Made by a program: the position numbers and the translations under genes
The notes under the pieces: generated by a model
Told to the model about the DNA's origin: nothing
Database searches by the model: none
What the model saw: the letters and a program-made list of their open reading frames with translations, nothing else
IMG/VR virus record: IMGVR_UViG_3300032223_002580
Location: 1 to 47,413 of that record
DNA from: a virus
Length of the DNA: 47,413 nucleotides
Direction: 5' to 3' (one strand)
Part shown: one piece after another, positions 6,604 to 15,256 of the stretch
Numbering within the stretch: the stretch's first letter is position 1
How the letters are laid out: each line of letters opens with the position of its first letter

Positions 6604-7617
6604 ATGAAAAAATTCAGTATAATAACAGAAAAAGAATTTCTAAATGAAATTAGAGATTGGAGTTTTTCTTGGAAAAAAGATATTGATAAATCAATATCAA
6701 GAAATTTAGCATTGTTTGGTTCAGATAAAGGAGAAAGAGGAGAATATTTTGCTTCCTTAATTTCCGGAAAAAGTGGAACAGGATCGGGCGGTAGTGGATT
6801 TGATATATCAGATGGAAATAAAGCAGATGAATCAAAATTTACATCCTGGGTTCAACCTAAAGTTTGTAATACCTGCGTTATTAACCACATTAAAGAAAAT
6901 AATTTAAAAGACGATTCTAAAACAAGAAATAGTTTGGCAACTAAATATAAAAAAATTTTCTTTTTGGAAAAATGTCCTTCATGTAATGAATCAGATTTTA
7001 AATATGTGCGCGATTCAAGATGGGGAATAGATGCCGAATCATCCTTGAAATATAAGGATGATATAGAAAATTATTGGCTTCAAATATTAGAACCTGTAGA
7101 ATACGAATCTTCTTGTAGGAGATTTTTGTATAAATGTTTCAAAGTATCGTCTAAAAATGAGAATTTTATAGAATATCTTAGAATTCAAAAAGAAGATGGA
7201 AGTAAAAATAATTGTAATTTAATACCTTACTCATTTGATTTTTATAGATTTTCTCCAATAAAAGTTATTGAAATATTAATTGATATTGAGAATAATAATA
7301 TTGAAAGCATATTTTGGAATTTAGAAAATCAAAATTTGGAAAAAATGCCGTTGGTAGGAAAATATGCACCAGGATTAACAACGGAAGAATATTTATCGAT
7401 ATTTGAAAATATGGGTATAGAAACATATGATTATCAAAAAAATACTAAGTCATGGACTAAAAAAGATAAAGAAATTACAGGTTGTAATTCTGACTTAGAA
7501 TATTTCAGAAAAAGATTATTAAATTTAAATATTGATATTACACCATATTTAAATCAAAGAAAAAAAGCACACGGTAAAGATAGGGGGCTCACGGAAAGAC
7601 ACCAAGCAACGATTTAA
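6604..7617 (+). CDS. Candidate type II restriction endonuclease (337 aa)
   Basis: The protein has a Gly/Ser-rich stretch with GSGFDISDGNKADESK (about residues 62-77) that fits a PD-(D/E)xK nuclease core (Asp, then Glu-x-Lys), preceded by a conserved-looking GERGEYFASL. Two Cys pairs follow (CNTC and CPSC), probably binding zinc. The layout recalls restriction enzymes of the MamI type, but I cannot confirm that without a profile search. The position just after a methyltransferase supports a restriction role. Alternatively it could be a phage nuclease for host DNA. Both flanks are palindromic terminators, so it is expressed as its own unit. Confidence 0.55.
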   Translation: MKKFSIITEKEFLNEIRDWSFSWKKDIDKSISRNLALFGSDKGERGEYFASLISGKSGTGSGGSGFDISDGNKADESKFTSWVQPKVCNTCVINHIKENNLKDDSKTRNSLATKYKKIFFLEKCPSCNESDFKYVRDSRWGIDAESSLKYKDDIENYWLQILEPVEYESSCRRFLYKCFKVSSKNENFIEYLRIQKEDGSKNNCNLIPYSFDFYRFSPIKVIEILIDIENNNIESIFWNLENQNLEKMPLVGKYAPGLTTEEYLSIFENMGIETYDYQKNTKSWTKKDKEITGCNSDLEYFRKRLLNLNIDITPYLNQRKKAHGKDRGLTERHQATI

Positions 7618-7620
7618 AAT

Positions 7621-7650
7621 AAAAAGAGGAAGTTTAAACTTCCTCTTTTT
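7621..7650. terminator. Perfect 30-bp palindrome terminator
   Basis: AAAAAGAGGAAGTTT is followed directly by its complement AAACTTCCTCTTTTT. The stem lies three bases after the stop codon of the candidate restriction gene and ends in a T-run. Confidence 0.82.
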
Positions 7651-7666
7651 TAATAATAAGCATATT

Positions 7667-8200
7667 ATGATAAAAACTTTAAGAGGATTAAAAAATTCTA
7701 TCGAAAATGTTAATTACACATTAACGAATAATGAATTTGATTTATTAACAGATGTGTTAAAAGAACTTTATTTTGTCTGGATGAGAGATTTTAAAGGAAA
7801 TAATTTCACAACTTATCAATTAGATTCATATGCACAAGAGTTACAACAAGAATATTTAGAAAAAAGATTTAAAAGAGGATTAGATTTTAGAAAAAATGAA
7901 TTTGATTTAGCAAATGATAAATTAAAATTAGAATATGTTAAATCAAAAGATTATATTGATTGGCATATGTTTAAATGGTGTTCAAGTGAATTAAAATTAG
8001 AACATGTTGTGAAAAGAATAAATAAAGGTATATTATTACAAGATTTAATTTTTAAATGGCTTCCTTTGGAATTAAAGGAGCAATATTTCATTAAAAATGA
8101 GCAGGAATTATTTTTATCCAAATATCAAAAGATATGGCGAGTTTCAATTTATAAAGCATATTTAAGAAATAAAAGAATTGATGAAATTTTAACAGACTAA
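7667..8200 (+). CDS. Hypothetical protein (177 aa)
   Basis: This soluble, largely helical protein contains repeated helical segments of the form LKLEYVKSKDYIDW and LKLEHVVKRI, suggesting short helical repeats. There is no membrane segment, Cys motif or catalytic signature. It begins 17 bases after a terminator and starts a tightly packed plus-strand unit (gaps of 10, 2 and 3 bases) with two ADP-ribosyltransferase-like proteins and a methyltransferase. The family is not recognised. Confidence 0.6.
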   Translation: MIKTLRGLKNSIENVNYTLTNNEFDLLTDVLKELYFVWMRDFKGNNFTTYQLDSYAQELQQEYLEKRFKRGLDFRKNEFDLANDKLKLEYVKSKDYIDWHMFKWCSSELKLEHVVKRINKGILLQDLIFKWLPLELKEQYFIKNEQELFLSKYQKIWRVSIYKAYLRNKRIDEILTD

Positions 8201-8210
8201 TATATAATAT

Positions 8211-8939
8211 ATGAATATATTTAATTTTTCAGATTTTATTAATGAAACTCTTAAAACAAGAGATATTGATTTCACAATAAAGCATGTTTTTAATAAATTA
8301 TCTTTGTTAAGATACAATTTTTCAATTGAAAAATTGTCAACAATAAATACAAATTCAGTTGGTATAATAAGTATTAAATTAAATGATGTTTGTTATATTA
8401 ATAATTTTAAATTACATTTAGATGTATTAAATGATATTTTAATAAATGAATTTGGATGGTTTCCTTCTGAAATAGAGATATTAAATTTACACGGAACTAT
8501 AAAAAAAGATAAATATAATGAAGAATATATTTTAGACAAATTCTCATATTTTAAAGATTTAACAATAAAATATGAAGCAAAATATGATAAAGAATCTATT
8601 ATACCAAAAAAATTATACCATTTATCTATACAAGAATATGAAAATAAAATTTTAAAAAATGGATTAGTTCCAAAATCAAAATCAAAGTTAACAAGAACAT
8701 TAGATAGAATTTATTTATCAGACACACAAGATGGATGTTTTAAATTGGTCAACCAAATGAAATTTATATATTTTAATAATCCTAAAAAAGATTTGATTAA
8801 TACAAAATGGATTATCTATGAAATAGATACCGACAAAACTAACATATCTTTATATAAAGACCCAAATTATACTAATGGATATTATACAACTGATAATATA
8901 TCACCTAATTCTATAAAAATAGTTTCAAAAGAAAATTAA
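8211..8939 (+). CDS. ADP-ribosyltransferase-like protein, copy 1 (242 aa)
   Basis: The C-terminal half (about residues 135-242) has the compact ART-like pattern seen in many phage proteins: KKLYHLSI, KILKNGLVPKSKSKL, then DRIYLSD and a final NISPNSIKIV. These correspond to the His-containing first strand, the GL-P loop and later strands of the KptA/ART fold. The N-terminal 130 residues are unrelated to anything I recognise. The gene at 10082 encodes the same C-terminal domain. Substrate (protein, DNA, RNA or none) cannot be read from sequence. It lies two bases before a DNA methyltransferase gene. Confidence 0.6.
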   Translation: MNIFNFSDFINETLKTRDIDFTIKHVFNKLSLLRYNFSIEKLSTINTNSVGIISIKLNDVCYINNFKLHLDVLNDILINEFGWFPSEIEILNLHGTIKKDKYNEEYILDKFSYFKDLTIKYEAKYDKESIIPKKLYHLSIQEYENKILKNGLVPKSKSKLTRTLDRIYLSDTQDGCFKLVNQMKFIYFNNPKKDLINTKWIIYEIDTDKTNISLYKDPNYTNGYYTTDNISPNSIKIVSKEN

Positions 8940-8941
8940 CT

Positions 8942-10078
8942 ATGCACAAAATAAATAATTTAGGTCAAGTGTTCACACCAGAACATATTGTATATAAAAT
9001 GATAAATTTAATTAAAAATGGTTTTTCAATTTTAGAGCCAGCTTGTGGAGAAGGTATATTTCTTAAACATTTGATAAATAAAAATATAACTGCAATTGAA
9101 TTTGATGCACAATATTGCCCTATTAATGCATTAAATATAGATTTTTTTGATTATGATGTTAATAATAAATTTGATACTATTATTGGCAATCCACCTTATA
9201 TAGCTGGTAAAAATATAATTAATTCAACATTATCTAAAATAAATAGTAATCTAATTACTCACGGCAAATCTAATTTATATCTTTATTTTATAGAAAAATG
9301 TATTAATCATTTGACAGAAAATGGCGAATTAATATTTATTACACCAAGGGAGTTTATTAAAACTACATCTTCGATAAAATTAAATAATTTTATCTATGAT
9401 AATGGAACAATAACAGATTGGTATGAATATGGTGATGAAGTTGTTTTTAATGGTTACTCACCTTCTGTTGTTATATGGAGATTTGAAAAAAATAATTTTA
9501 ATCGAAAAACTAATACTAATTTAGGTGAAAAGATTTTCACAAATTCAAATGGACAATTACTATTTTTAGATAGTAATTTAACTGGAACTAAATTGGGTAG
9601 TTTATTTACTATAAAAGTAGGAGCAGTTAGTGGTTTAGATAAATCATTTGAGAGTAATGATGGAAATATGGAGTTTGTTTGTTCTTATACAAATAAGACT
9701 GGAAATTTGAAAAAAATGTTTTATAACATTAAAAATGATTTTATTTTTTCAATAAAAGACGAATTAATGAAACGTCGAATAAAAATGTTTACAGAAGATA
9801 ATTGGTGGATGTGGGGTAGAGATTTTTATAAATCTGATAGAAGAAGAATTTATGTTAATGCTAAAACAAGAAATGATAAACCGTTTTTTATACATGATTG
9901 TAAAAATTATGATGGTTCTATATTAGCATTAATACCATTAACCGATGAAATTGAAAATAATATAGAATTTTATTTAGAGAAATTAAATTCGTGTGATTGG
10001 GAAAATTTAGGATTTAAAGTTGGTGGAAGATATATATTTAATCAAAAAAGTTTAGAAAATATTACAATAAATATATAA
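8942..10078 (+). CDS. N6-adenine DNA methyltransferase, Eco57I-like
   Basis: Motif order is gamma-class: GQVFTP at the N-terminus, SAM-binding LEPACGEG (31-38), acidic AIEFD, then catalytic NPPY (83-86). The C-terminal part contains the long target-recognition segment. At 378 aa it is shorter than Eco57I-type fusion enzymes, so there is no nuclease domain. It would methylate adenine in a specific site, either to protect phage DNA or to modify the host genome. It sits between two ADP-ribosyltransferase-like genes at gaps of 2 and 3 bases, so the three are surely cotranscribed. Confidence 0.9.
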   Translation: MHKINNLGQVFTPEHIVYKMINLIKNGFSILEPACGEGIFLKHLINKNITAIEFDAQYCPINALNIDFFDYDVNNKFDTIIGNPPYIAGKNIINSTLSKINSNLITHGKSNLYLYFIEKCINHLTENGELIFITPREFIKTTSSIKLNNFIYDNGTITDWYEYGDEVVFNGYSPSVVIWRFEKNNFNRKTNTNLGEKIFTNSNGQLLFLDSNLTGTKLGSLFTIKVGAVSGLDKSFESNDGNMEFVCSYTNKTGNLKKMFYNIKNDFIFSIKDELMKRRIKMFTEDNWWMWGRDFYKSDRRRIYVNAKTRNDKPFFIHDCKNYDGSILALIPLTDEIENNIEFYLEKLNSCDWENLGFKVGGRYIFNQKSLENITINI

Positions 10079-10081
10079 TAT

Positions 10082-10780
10082 ATGCCAAAATTTACATTTA
10101 TATTAAAATATCATAATTATTTAAAAAATATTAATAATTTATCAGATAAAGATGATATAATTATTTATAATGAACGACAAAATGAAATAATAATTGAAGG
10201 ATTAATTAAAACACAGCCTATTGAAAAATCAATAAATATTATAAAAAGAAGATTTCCATATTTAAAAATTGAAAATGGCAGAGATTATGGTGAAATATAT
10301 ATAGAAGGTGATTTTGGTATATTAGAAAATTATTTACCTTTAATAAATAATCTTGGTTATTATATTTCGTTTTTAACATTAGATGGTAATAATTGGATAA
10401 AAAAATATGATAATAATACAATACCTTTGTCCTTATACCTTGAGCCTAAATATGATTTGATAATTGAAGATGTGCCAAAAGTATTATTTCACACAACACC
10501 TATTAAATATAGTAAAAATATTTTAAAAATTGGTTTAATACAAAAAAGTAAGAGTAAACTTTCAAATCATCCAGAAAGAATTTATCTAACTTGTGATATT
10601 AATTATAGCAAAGATTATGGAGATTATATAATCAGCAACAAAATTGATGTTGATTACTCTGTTTTTGCAATATATACTACTGGTTTAAATTTAACATTAT
10701 ATCGCGATATAAATAGTGATAAAAATGCTTTTTATATATTACAAAATATATCACCGAAAAATATTAAACAAATAAAATAA
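10082..10780 (+). CDS. ADP-ribosyltransferase-like protein, copy 2 (232 aa)
   Basis: The C-terminal 100 residues repeat the pattern of the gene at 8211: KVLFHTTP, ILKIGLIQKSKSKL, ERIYLT and a closing NISPKNIKQIK. The N-terminal 130 residues differ from those of copy 1, which suggests two adaptor regions on one catalytic-type domain. It ends one base from the convergent methyltransferase gene. The ART assignment is by motif only. Confidence 0.58.
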   Translation: MPKFTFILKYHNYLKNINNLSDKDDIIIYNERQNEIIIEGLIKTQPIEKSINIIKRRFPYLKIENGRDYGEIYIEGDFGILENYLPLINNLGYYISFLTLDGNNWIKKYDNNTIPLSLYLEPKYDLIIEDVPKVLFHTTPIKYSKNILKIGLIQKSKSKLSNHPERIYLTCDINYSKDYGDYIISNKIDVDYSVFAIYTTGLNLTLYRDINSDKNAFYILQNISPKNIKQIK

Positions 10781-12202
10781 TTAATATAAATAATCTTTTA
10801 TATTTTTACTTGTTAAAGTTAAAAACACATCATTAGAATCCTTTTTATCAGTTAAAGTTTTATTATTTAATTCTAAATAATTTATAAATTCTTTTGATTT
10901 TATAACCTCTATAAATTCATCAAATTTATCTTCTTTTACATCAACTAAAATACCAGATAAATTCAATGTATCTTCATTTATAGAGGTTATAAAATATATA
11001 CCTTTTGATTTTAAGAAAGTTAATGGTAATAAAATTCTTTTACCATTAACTTTTTTTAATAAACCCTGTTTTCTACCATAAGCATACCATTCTTCATATT
11101 TAATGGCTTTACCAGCATCTCTTTTTAATAGTTCTTCTTTTATTGATAAAAAATATTCATAAGTATTTGGATAATTTAATTTTAATTTATCTTGATTTAT
11201 TATTTTCGAATTATCATAAGGGTATATAATCCAACTATAATCATCAGATGATTTAGATTTTGTAGCTTTAATAAGTTTTTTACATATCTCTTTTTCTATT
11301 TTAAAACCATTTTTATAACAAAAATTTTCATCATAAGAATCAATTTTATAAAGATTATCTTTTAATGTTGCTATACCAACACTACAATAATTTATTAAAT
11401 CATATAATTTATTTGTGCCTATATTTAATTCGTCAAATATCCATTTATCATCAGATAAATATGTTTTGTCTTTTATAATATTATTATATTCTAAATTATT
11501 TGTAATATTACCACAAGTTAAAATGCAAGTATATGTTGATATTGTTTTCCACACTTTTTTTAAAACAAAATCGTATAAATAATTAATTCTTGGTTTTAAA
11601 ATATGTCTTAAAAATTTACCTGATTTAGATTTTATAAAAGAATTTGGAATAATAAATCCTATTTGTTGTGAAGATTTTAATGCTTTTTCAATAAAAGCAA
11701 AATATAAATCTACATTACCTAATTTAACCGAATCTAATTCTAATTTTAATATATTTAAATAATCTTTATCTAAATTTTGTATCCTTACATAAGGTGGATT
11801 TCCAAAAATAATATCATATTGATTATTTTGTAAAAGAAAATCACCACAAATTATATTTTTTGGATTAATTGTTATAGAATAATAATCAAAATAAATATCT
11901 AATAATGTTCTAAATTCAGCAATGAATGTTTCGTTTATATCATAACACCACAAATTATTTTCAATAAATAAAGCAAGTGATTCTGGTGTTTCTCCATTTT
12001 TTCTAAAATATTCTAATAAACAAAATATAAAAATACCTTTACCAACACTTGGTTCACATATTTTTTGATTGATTTTTGGTTGCAATCTATTAATTATTTT
12101 GTCGCATATTTCTTTATTTGTAAAAACAACGCCTTCTTTTTTTATTAGATCCTTATTTTTATCATCGAAATAACAACTTCTATTTAATATATCTTGTATC
12201 AT
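10781..12202 (-). CDS. N6-adenine DNA methyltransferase, second Eco57I-like copy
   Basis: This 473-residue enzyme has a SAM-binding CEPSVGKGIF (49-58), the acidic DINETF, and catalytic GNPPYVRIQ (134-142), followed by a long C-terminal recognition region. It resembles the Eco57I/TaqI group and shares with the gene at 8942 a similar middle segment (ELLKRDAGKAIKYEEW here, DELMKRRIKMFTEDNW there), so the two probably share ancestry. It is transcribed alone from a host-type promoter nine bases upstream of the start, with an almost leaderless mRNA. Confidence 0.9.
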   Translation of the reverse strand: MIQDILNRSCYFDDKNKDLIKKEGVVFTNKEICDKIINRLQPKINQKICEPSVGKGIFIFCLLEYFRKNGETPESLALFIENNLWCYDINETFIAEFRTLLDIYFDYYSITINPKNIICGDFLLQNNQYDIIFGNPPYVRIQNLDKDYLNILKLELDSVKLGNVDLYFAFIEKALKSSQQIGFIIPNSFIKSKSGKFLRHILKPRINYLYDFVLKKVWKTISTYTCILTCGNITNNLEYNNIIKDKTYLSDDKWIFDELNIGTNKLYDLINYCSVGIATLKDNLYKIDSYDENFCYKNGFKIEKEICKKLIKATKSKSSDDYSWIIYPYDNSKIINQDKLKLNYPNTYEYFLSIKEELLKRDAGKAIKYEEWYAYGRKQGLLKKVNGKRILLPLTFLKSKGIYFITSINEDTLNLSGILVDVKEDKFDEFIEVIKSKEFINYLELNNKTLTDKKDSNDVFLTLTSKNIKDYLY

Positions 12203-12210
12203 ATGTAATA

Positions 12211-12241
12211 CAAATATACAAAAAAATAACTTAAAAACAAA
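12211..12241 (-). promoter_or_regulatory. Bacteroidota-type promoter for the methyltransferase at 12202
   Basis: On the minus strand TTTG (12241-12238), a 19-nt spacer and TATATTTG (12218-12211) fit the host consensus exactly. The ATG follows eight bases after the -7 box, leaving little or no 5' leader. Confidence 0.75.
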
Positions 12242-12281
12242 AAATTAAACATTAATATAAATTATATTAATATAATATAGC

Positions 12282-13269
12282 ATGATAGATACAAAACTTT
12301 TTGATTGGATAGGTGGTAAAAAATGGTTATCCTCTAAATTAAATAATGAAGTTAAAACAATATTAGATAAGAAAAATATCCAATATTATATTGAATCATT
12401 CTGCGGCAGTTTAGGTTATGTTATTGGTTGTTTAAATACTTTTAAACAACATGATATACATGATATAATTTTAAATGACATTAATAAGGGTTTAATTAAT
12501 GTTTTTTTAACTGTAAAAGAGCAGCCTGATGAGTTGTTCAAAAAACTTTGTTTATTAGAAAAAACACACAATAATTTAATTCCAGATGAGGCATTTAATT
12601 TACATAAAACAAAAGATAAAGAAAGGTTAAAAATACTTATGTCTGATTCTAATAATTATTATTTATCAGTAAGAGATACTTTTAATAAAGTTAAAGATAA
12701 TATTAATGATATAGATTCGGCAGCTTATTTTTTATTTATAATGTATCATGCTTTTAATGGTTTATATCGTGAAAATCAAAAAGGAATGAATAATTCACCT
12801 TATAGTTGGACTAATAAAAAGATTAATTTAGATAATAGATATTATACAATAATGGAATATAATAAATTATTTAATGAGATGAATATTTCATTTTATAATT
12901 TACCTTATAATGAATTTATTGAGATGAATATTTCATTTTATAATTTACCTTATAATGAATTTATTGATAAGTTCAAATATTTATCTTCTAAATCTATTTT
13001 TTATTTTGCCACCATATATGAATAAAAATATAAAAGAAAATTCATATAGTAAAAATTCATTTGGTAAAAATGAGCAGTTAAATTTATTAAATTATGTTGA
13101 TAATTTAGATTTTATTATTTATAGTAATCATTATTTAGATTTATTTGTTGATTTTTTCAATAAGGATAAATATAATACACAAATTGTATATAGAAAAAAT
13201 TTAATTAGTGCTGATAATAATTCAAGAGGACAAGATGCGGCAGAAATTTTAGTTTCAACGATAGTTTAA
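12282..13269 (+). pseudogene. Dam-like (D12 class) adenine methyltransferase broken in its DPPY motif
   Basis: The first frame (12282-13025) has FDWIGGKKWL (motif X) and YIESFCGSLGYV (SAM motif I) of Dam-type enzymes. It then reads IFYFATIYE and stops. In the +1 frame from 13009 the sequence continues PPYMNKNIKENSY and further into a normal Dam-like C-terminus ending at 13269. Restoring two bases (AT) after G13008 gives GAT CCA CCA TAT, that is DPPY, and a single protein of 329 residues. The catalytic Asp codon is thus the exact site of the lesion. A 45-bp tandem duplication lies just upstream. As read, the product cannot be active; a sequencing error is the alternative. Confidence 0.78.
12876..12965 (+). 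repeat. Exact 45-bp tandem duplication inside the Dam-like gene
   Basis: The block 12876-12920 (encoding EMNISFYNLPYNEFI) is repeated exactly at 12921-12965. The copies are in frame and identical, so the duplication is recent. It adds 15 residues shortly before the broken catalytic motif. Confidence 0.95.
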
Positions 13270-13315
13270 ATACAAACAAATAATGGAACAAACCATATAA
13301 ATTAAAAAAGTTTAT

Positions 13316-13555
13316 ATGGCAAAAAATTTATTTGAAAAAGCTAAAGAAAATTTTAAAAATCAAACAAAAACGTGTGACGGTTGTGGTGAAAAAAAATCTA
13401 TTGATGAATTTAAAAAAACAAACAAATATTGTAATAATTGTCCTCATGTAAAGGAAATAAGAGAAGAATATAAAAAGAAATATTTAGAAAACAATAATAC
13501 CGAACCAATTTCAGATATAGAAGATATAGATTTAGATGAGTTTTTCAATTCATAA
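13316..13555 (+). CDS. Small zinc-ribbon protein (79 aa)
   Basis: A treble-clef or ribbon-type zinc site is indicated by CDGCG and, 18 residues on, CNNC. A Lys-rich helix and an acidic tail follow. The final DLDEFFNS resembles the DLKDFFNE end of the methyltransferase at 5538, and both look like short peptides that bind the DNA sliding clamp. The gene is preceded by a 46-base gap after the broken methyltransferase. Function unknown; a small DNA-associated adaptor is a reasonable guess. Confidence 0.65.
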   Translation: MAKNLFEKAKENFKNQTKTCDGCGEKKSIDEFKKTNKYCNNCPHVKEIREEYKKKYLENNNTEPISDIEDIDLDEFFNS

Positions 13556-13607
13556 CTTTTGGAATAAATTTTAATAAAAAATGTAAGAATTAATTAAATT
13601 AATTATA

Positions 13608-13970
13608 TTAGAGGACTAATTGGTAATTATTATAATCATCTAATAAACCTTTTAATTCAAATCCCAAACCTTTATAAAGATTGTTAGCAACATCATTAGT
13701 TATTTCTGTATTTAATTCGATAATTTTACAACCTTTTTGTTTTGCTCTATCAATTGCAGATTTCATTAATTTTTTGCTATAACCTTTTCCTCTAAATTTT
13801 TCCAAAACAGCTACAGAAAAAACTGATGCTTTACCATCTGGTGAAAAACATAAAATTAAACTACCAACCTGTTTTCCAGATTCGGTAATATATAATAATT
13901 CACTATCTAAATTAACTCTGTTAACATCCACAAAGTAATTATTTTCTGTAATTTGACTAAATTTATTCAT
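13608..13970 (-). CDS. GNAT-family acetyltransferase (120 aa)
   Basis: This enzyme type transfers an acetyl group from acetyl-CoA to an amine. The signature is clear: a beta strand (VFSVAVLEKF), the acetyl-CoA pyrophosphate loop RGKGYSKKLM, the following helix, and the later ANNLYKGLGFE segment near the end. At 120 residues it is a minimal GNAT domain. The substrate is unknown. It is transcribed alone, against its neighbours. Confidence 0.85.
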   Translation of the reverse strand: MNKFSQITENNYFVDVNRVNLDSELLYITESGKQVGSLILCFSPDGKASVFSVAVLEKFRGKGYSKKLMKSAIDRAKQKGCKIIELNTEITNDVANNLYKGLGFELKGLLDDYNNYQLVL

Positions 13971-14020
13971 AAATTAAACTTTTTATAAAATATATATTTA
14001 ATATAAAAACACAATTTTTA

Positions 14021-15229
14021 ATGTTGAAAGATTCTATAAAATCCAAATTAGAAACAAAAAAGTATTCACTACAATTTCTACCAGAATCCATAAAAGATAT
14101 AACAAACGAAAAATCAGTTTTTCATAATGGGAAAAAACTCAAACCATCATTTATAATCGATATCATACATAATTTACTTTTAAGATACTATTTTAGAAAA
14201 GAAAATGCATTTCCACTTTCATCAACTATTCTCAAGGAAAAATATGGTTATTTATATAATTATTATATGGATTATTTAGTTAGTAAAAATATATTACATA
14301 TAATCAAAGAATATCAAATTGGTAAAAATACACGGACATATAAATTTGATAATTTTATATTAGATGAAAGTATTTTAAGATATAAAAATGATAACCAATC
14401 TTTATTAAAGAAATATAAAAAAGCTGTTAGTGCTATTGATAATAATGATATTTTGAAAAATTCTATTTATCCAGAAATAAAACAAAAATTAGTATCTGAT
14501 TTATTTACTACTTCAATTGAATATGATAAAGCATTATATTATTTAAATAATACAATTCAAGATAAAGATTCTTATAATAAGAATAAATATTCCGTAGAAT
14601 CTATACATGATAGACATATATTTTATCATTTTGATTGTTATGGAAGATTGCATACTAATTTTACCATTTTAAAATCATTTATAAGAAAAAATTGTCTTTT
14701 AATAAATGGAGAAAAAACTTGCGAAATAGATATATCTAACTCACAGCCCTTATTTTTAACTAAAATAATAAATGAAGAAGGTATAGGTTTATCAAATACA
14801 CATGAATTTAAAGTTTTTAGTTATCTTGTAATACATGGTAAATTTTACCAATTTTTAATGGATAATTCTAATGTTAAAGATAAGAAAACATGTAAAGAAT
14901 TGGTTTATATAACATTATTTGGTAGAAATGGAAAATATATTAATAATCCATTTGCTAAACTTTTTCCAAAAATCTATAGTTTTTTAATCGATTATAAAAA
15001 AACATATGAAGATTACCGTATAGTTTCACATAAATTACAAAATTTAGAATCACAATTTATATTTAATAAAGTAATAAAAACTTTATCAATAATTAACCCT
15101 GATATAAATTTAATAACTATACATGATAGTATCATAGTACAGGAACAGCATAAACATCAAGTACAATCTTTAATGGATTCTATGTTATCAAATGAGTTTG
15201 ATTTCATAGATAGGGACTATATATTCTAG
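14021..15229 (+). CDS. Winged-helix plus polymerase-palm-like protein (402 aa)
   Basis: Residues about 40-110 look like a winged helix (LSSTILKEKYG, a helix, then IIKEYQIGKNTRTYKF as the wing). The C-terminal half has the order of palm motifs found in family A DNA polymerases and single-subunit RNA polymerases: GRLHTNFT (208-215), EIDISNSQP as motif A (Asp237), CKELVYITLFGRNG at the place of motif B (Lys292), LQNLESQFIFNK, and LITIHDS as motif C (His368-Asp369). The protein is far shorter than either family and has no exonuclease domain. I infer a compact nucleotide polymerase or primer-making enzyme, possibly a replication initiator; this is not established. It stands alone, preceded by a TATATA-type element. 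Confidence 0.55.
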   Translation: MLKDSIKSKLETKKYSLQFLPESIKDITNEKSVFHNGKKLKPSFIIDIIHNLLLRYYFRKENAFPLSSTILKEKYGYLYNYYMDYLVSKNILHIIKEYQIGKNTRTYKFDNFILDESILRYKNDNQSLLKKYKKAVSAIDNNDILKNSIYPEIKQKLVSDLFTTSIEYDKALYYLNNTIQDKDSYNKNKYSVESIHDRHIFYHFDCYGRLHTNFTILKSFIRKNCLLINGEKTCEIDISNSQPLFLTKIINEEGIGLSNTHEFKVFSYLVIHGKFYQFLMDNSNVKDKKTCKELVYITLFGRNGKYINNPFAKLFPKIYSFLIDYKKTYEDYRIVSHKLQNLESQFIFNKVIKTLSIINPDINLITIHDSIIVQEQHKHQVQSLMDSMLSNEFDFIDRDYIF

Positions 15230-15256
15230 TTATAAATTTTTTTTAATATATAGTGT

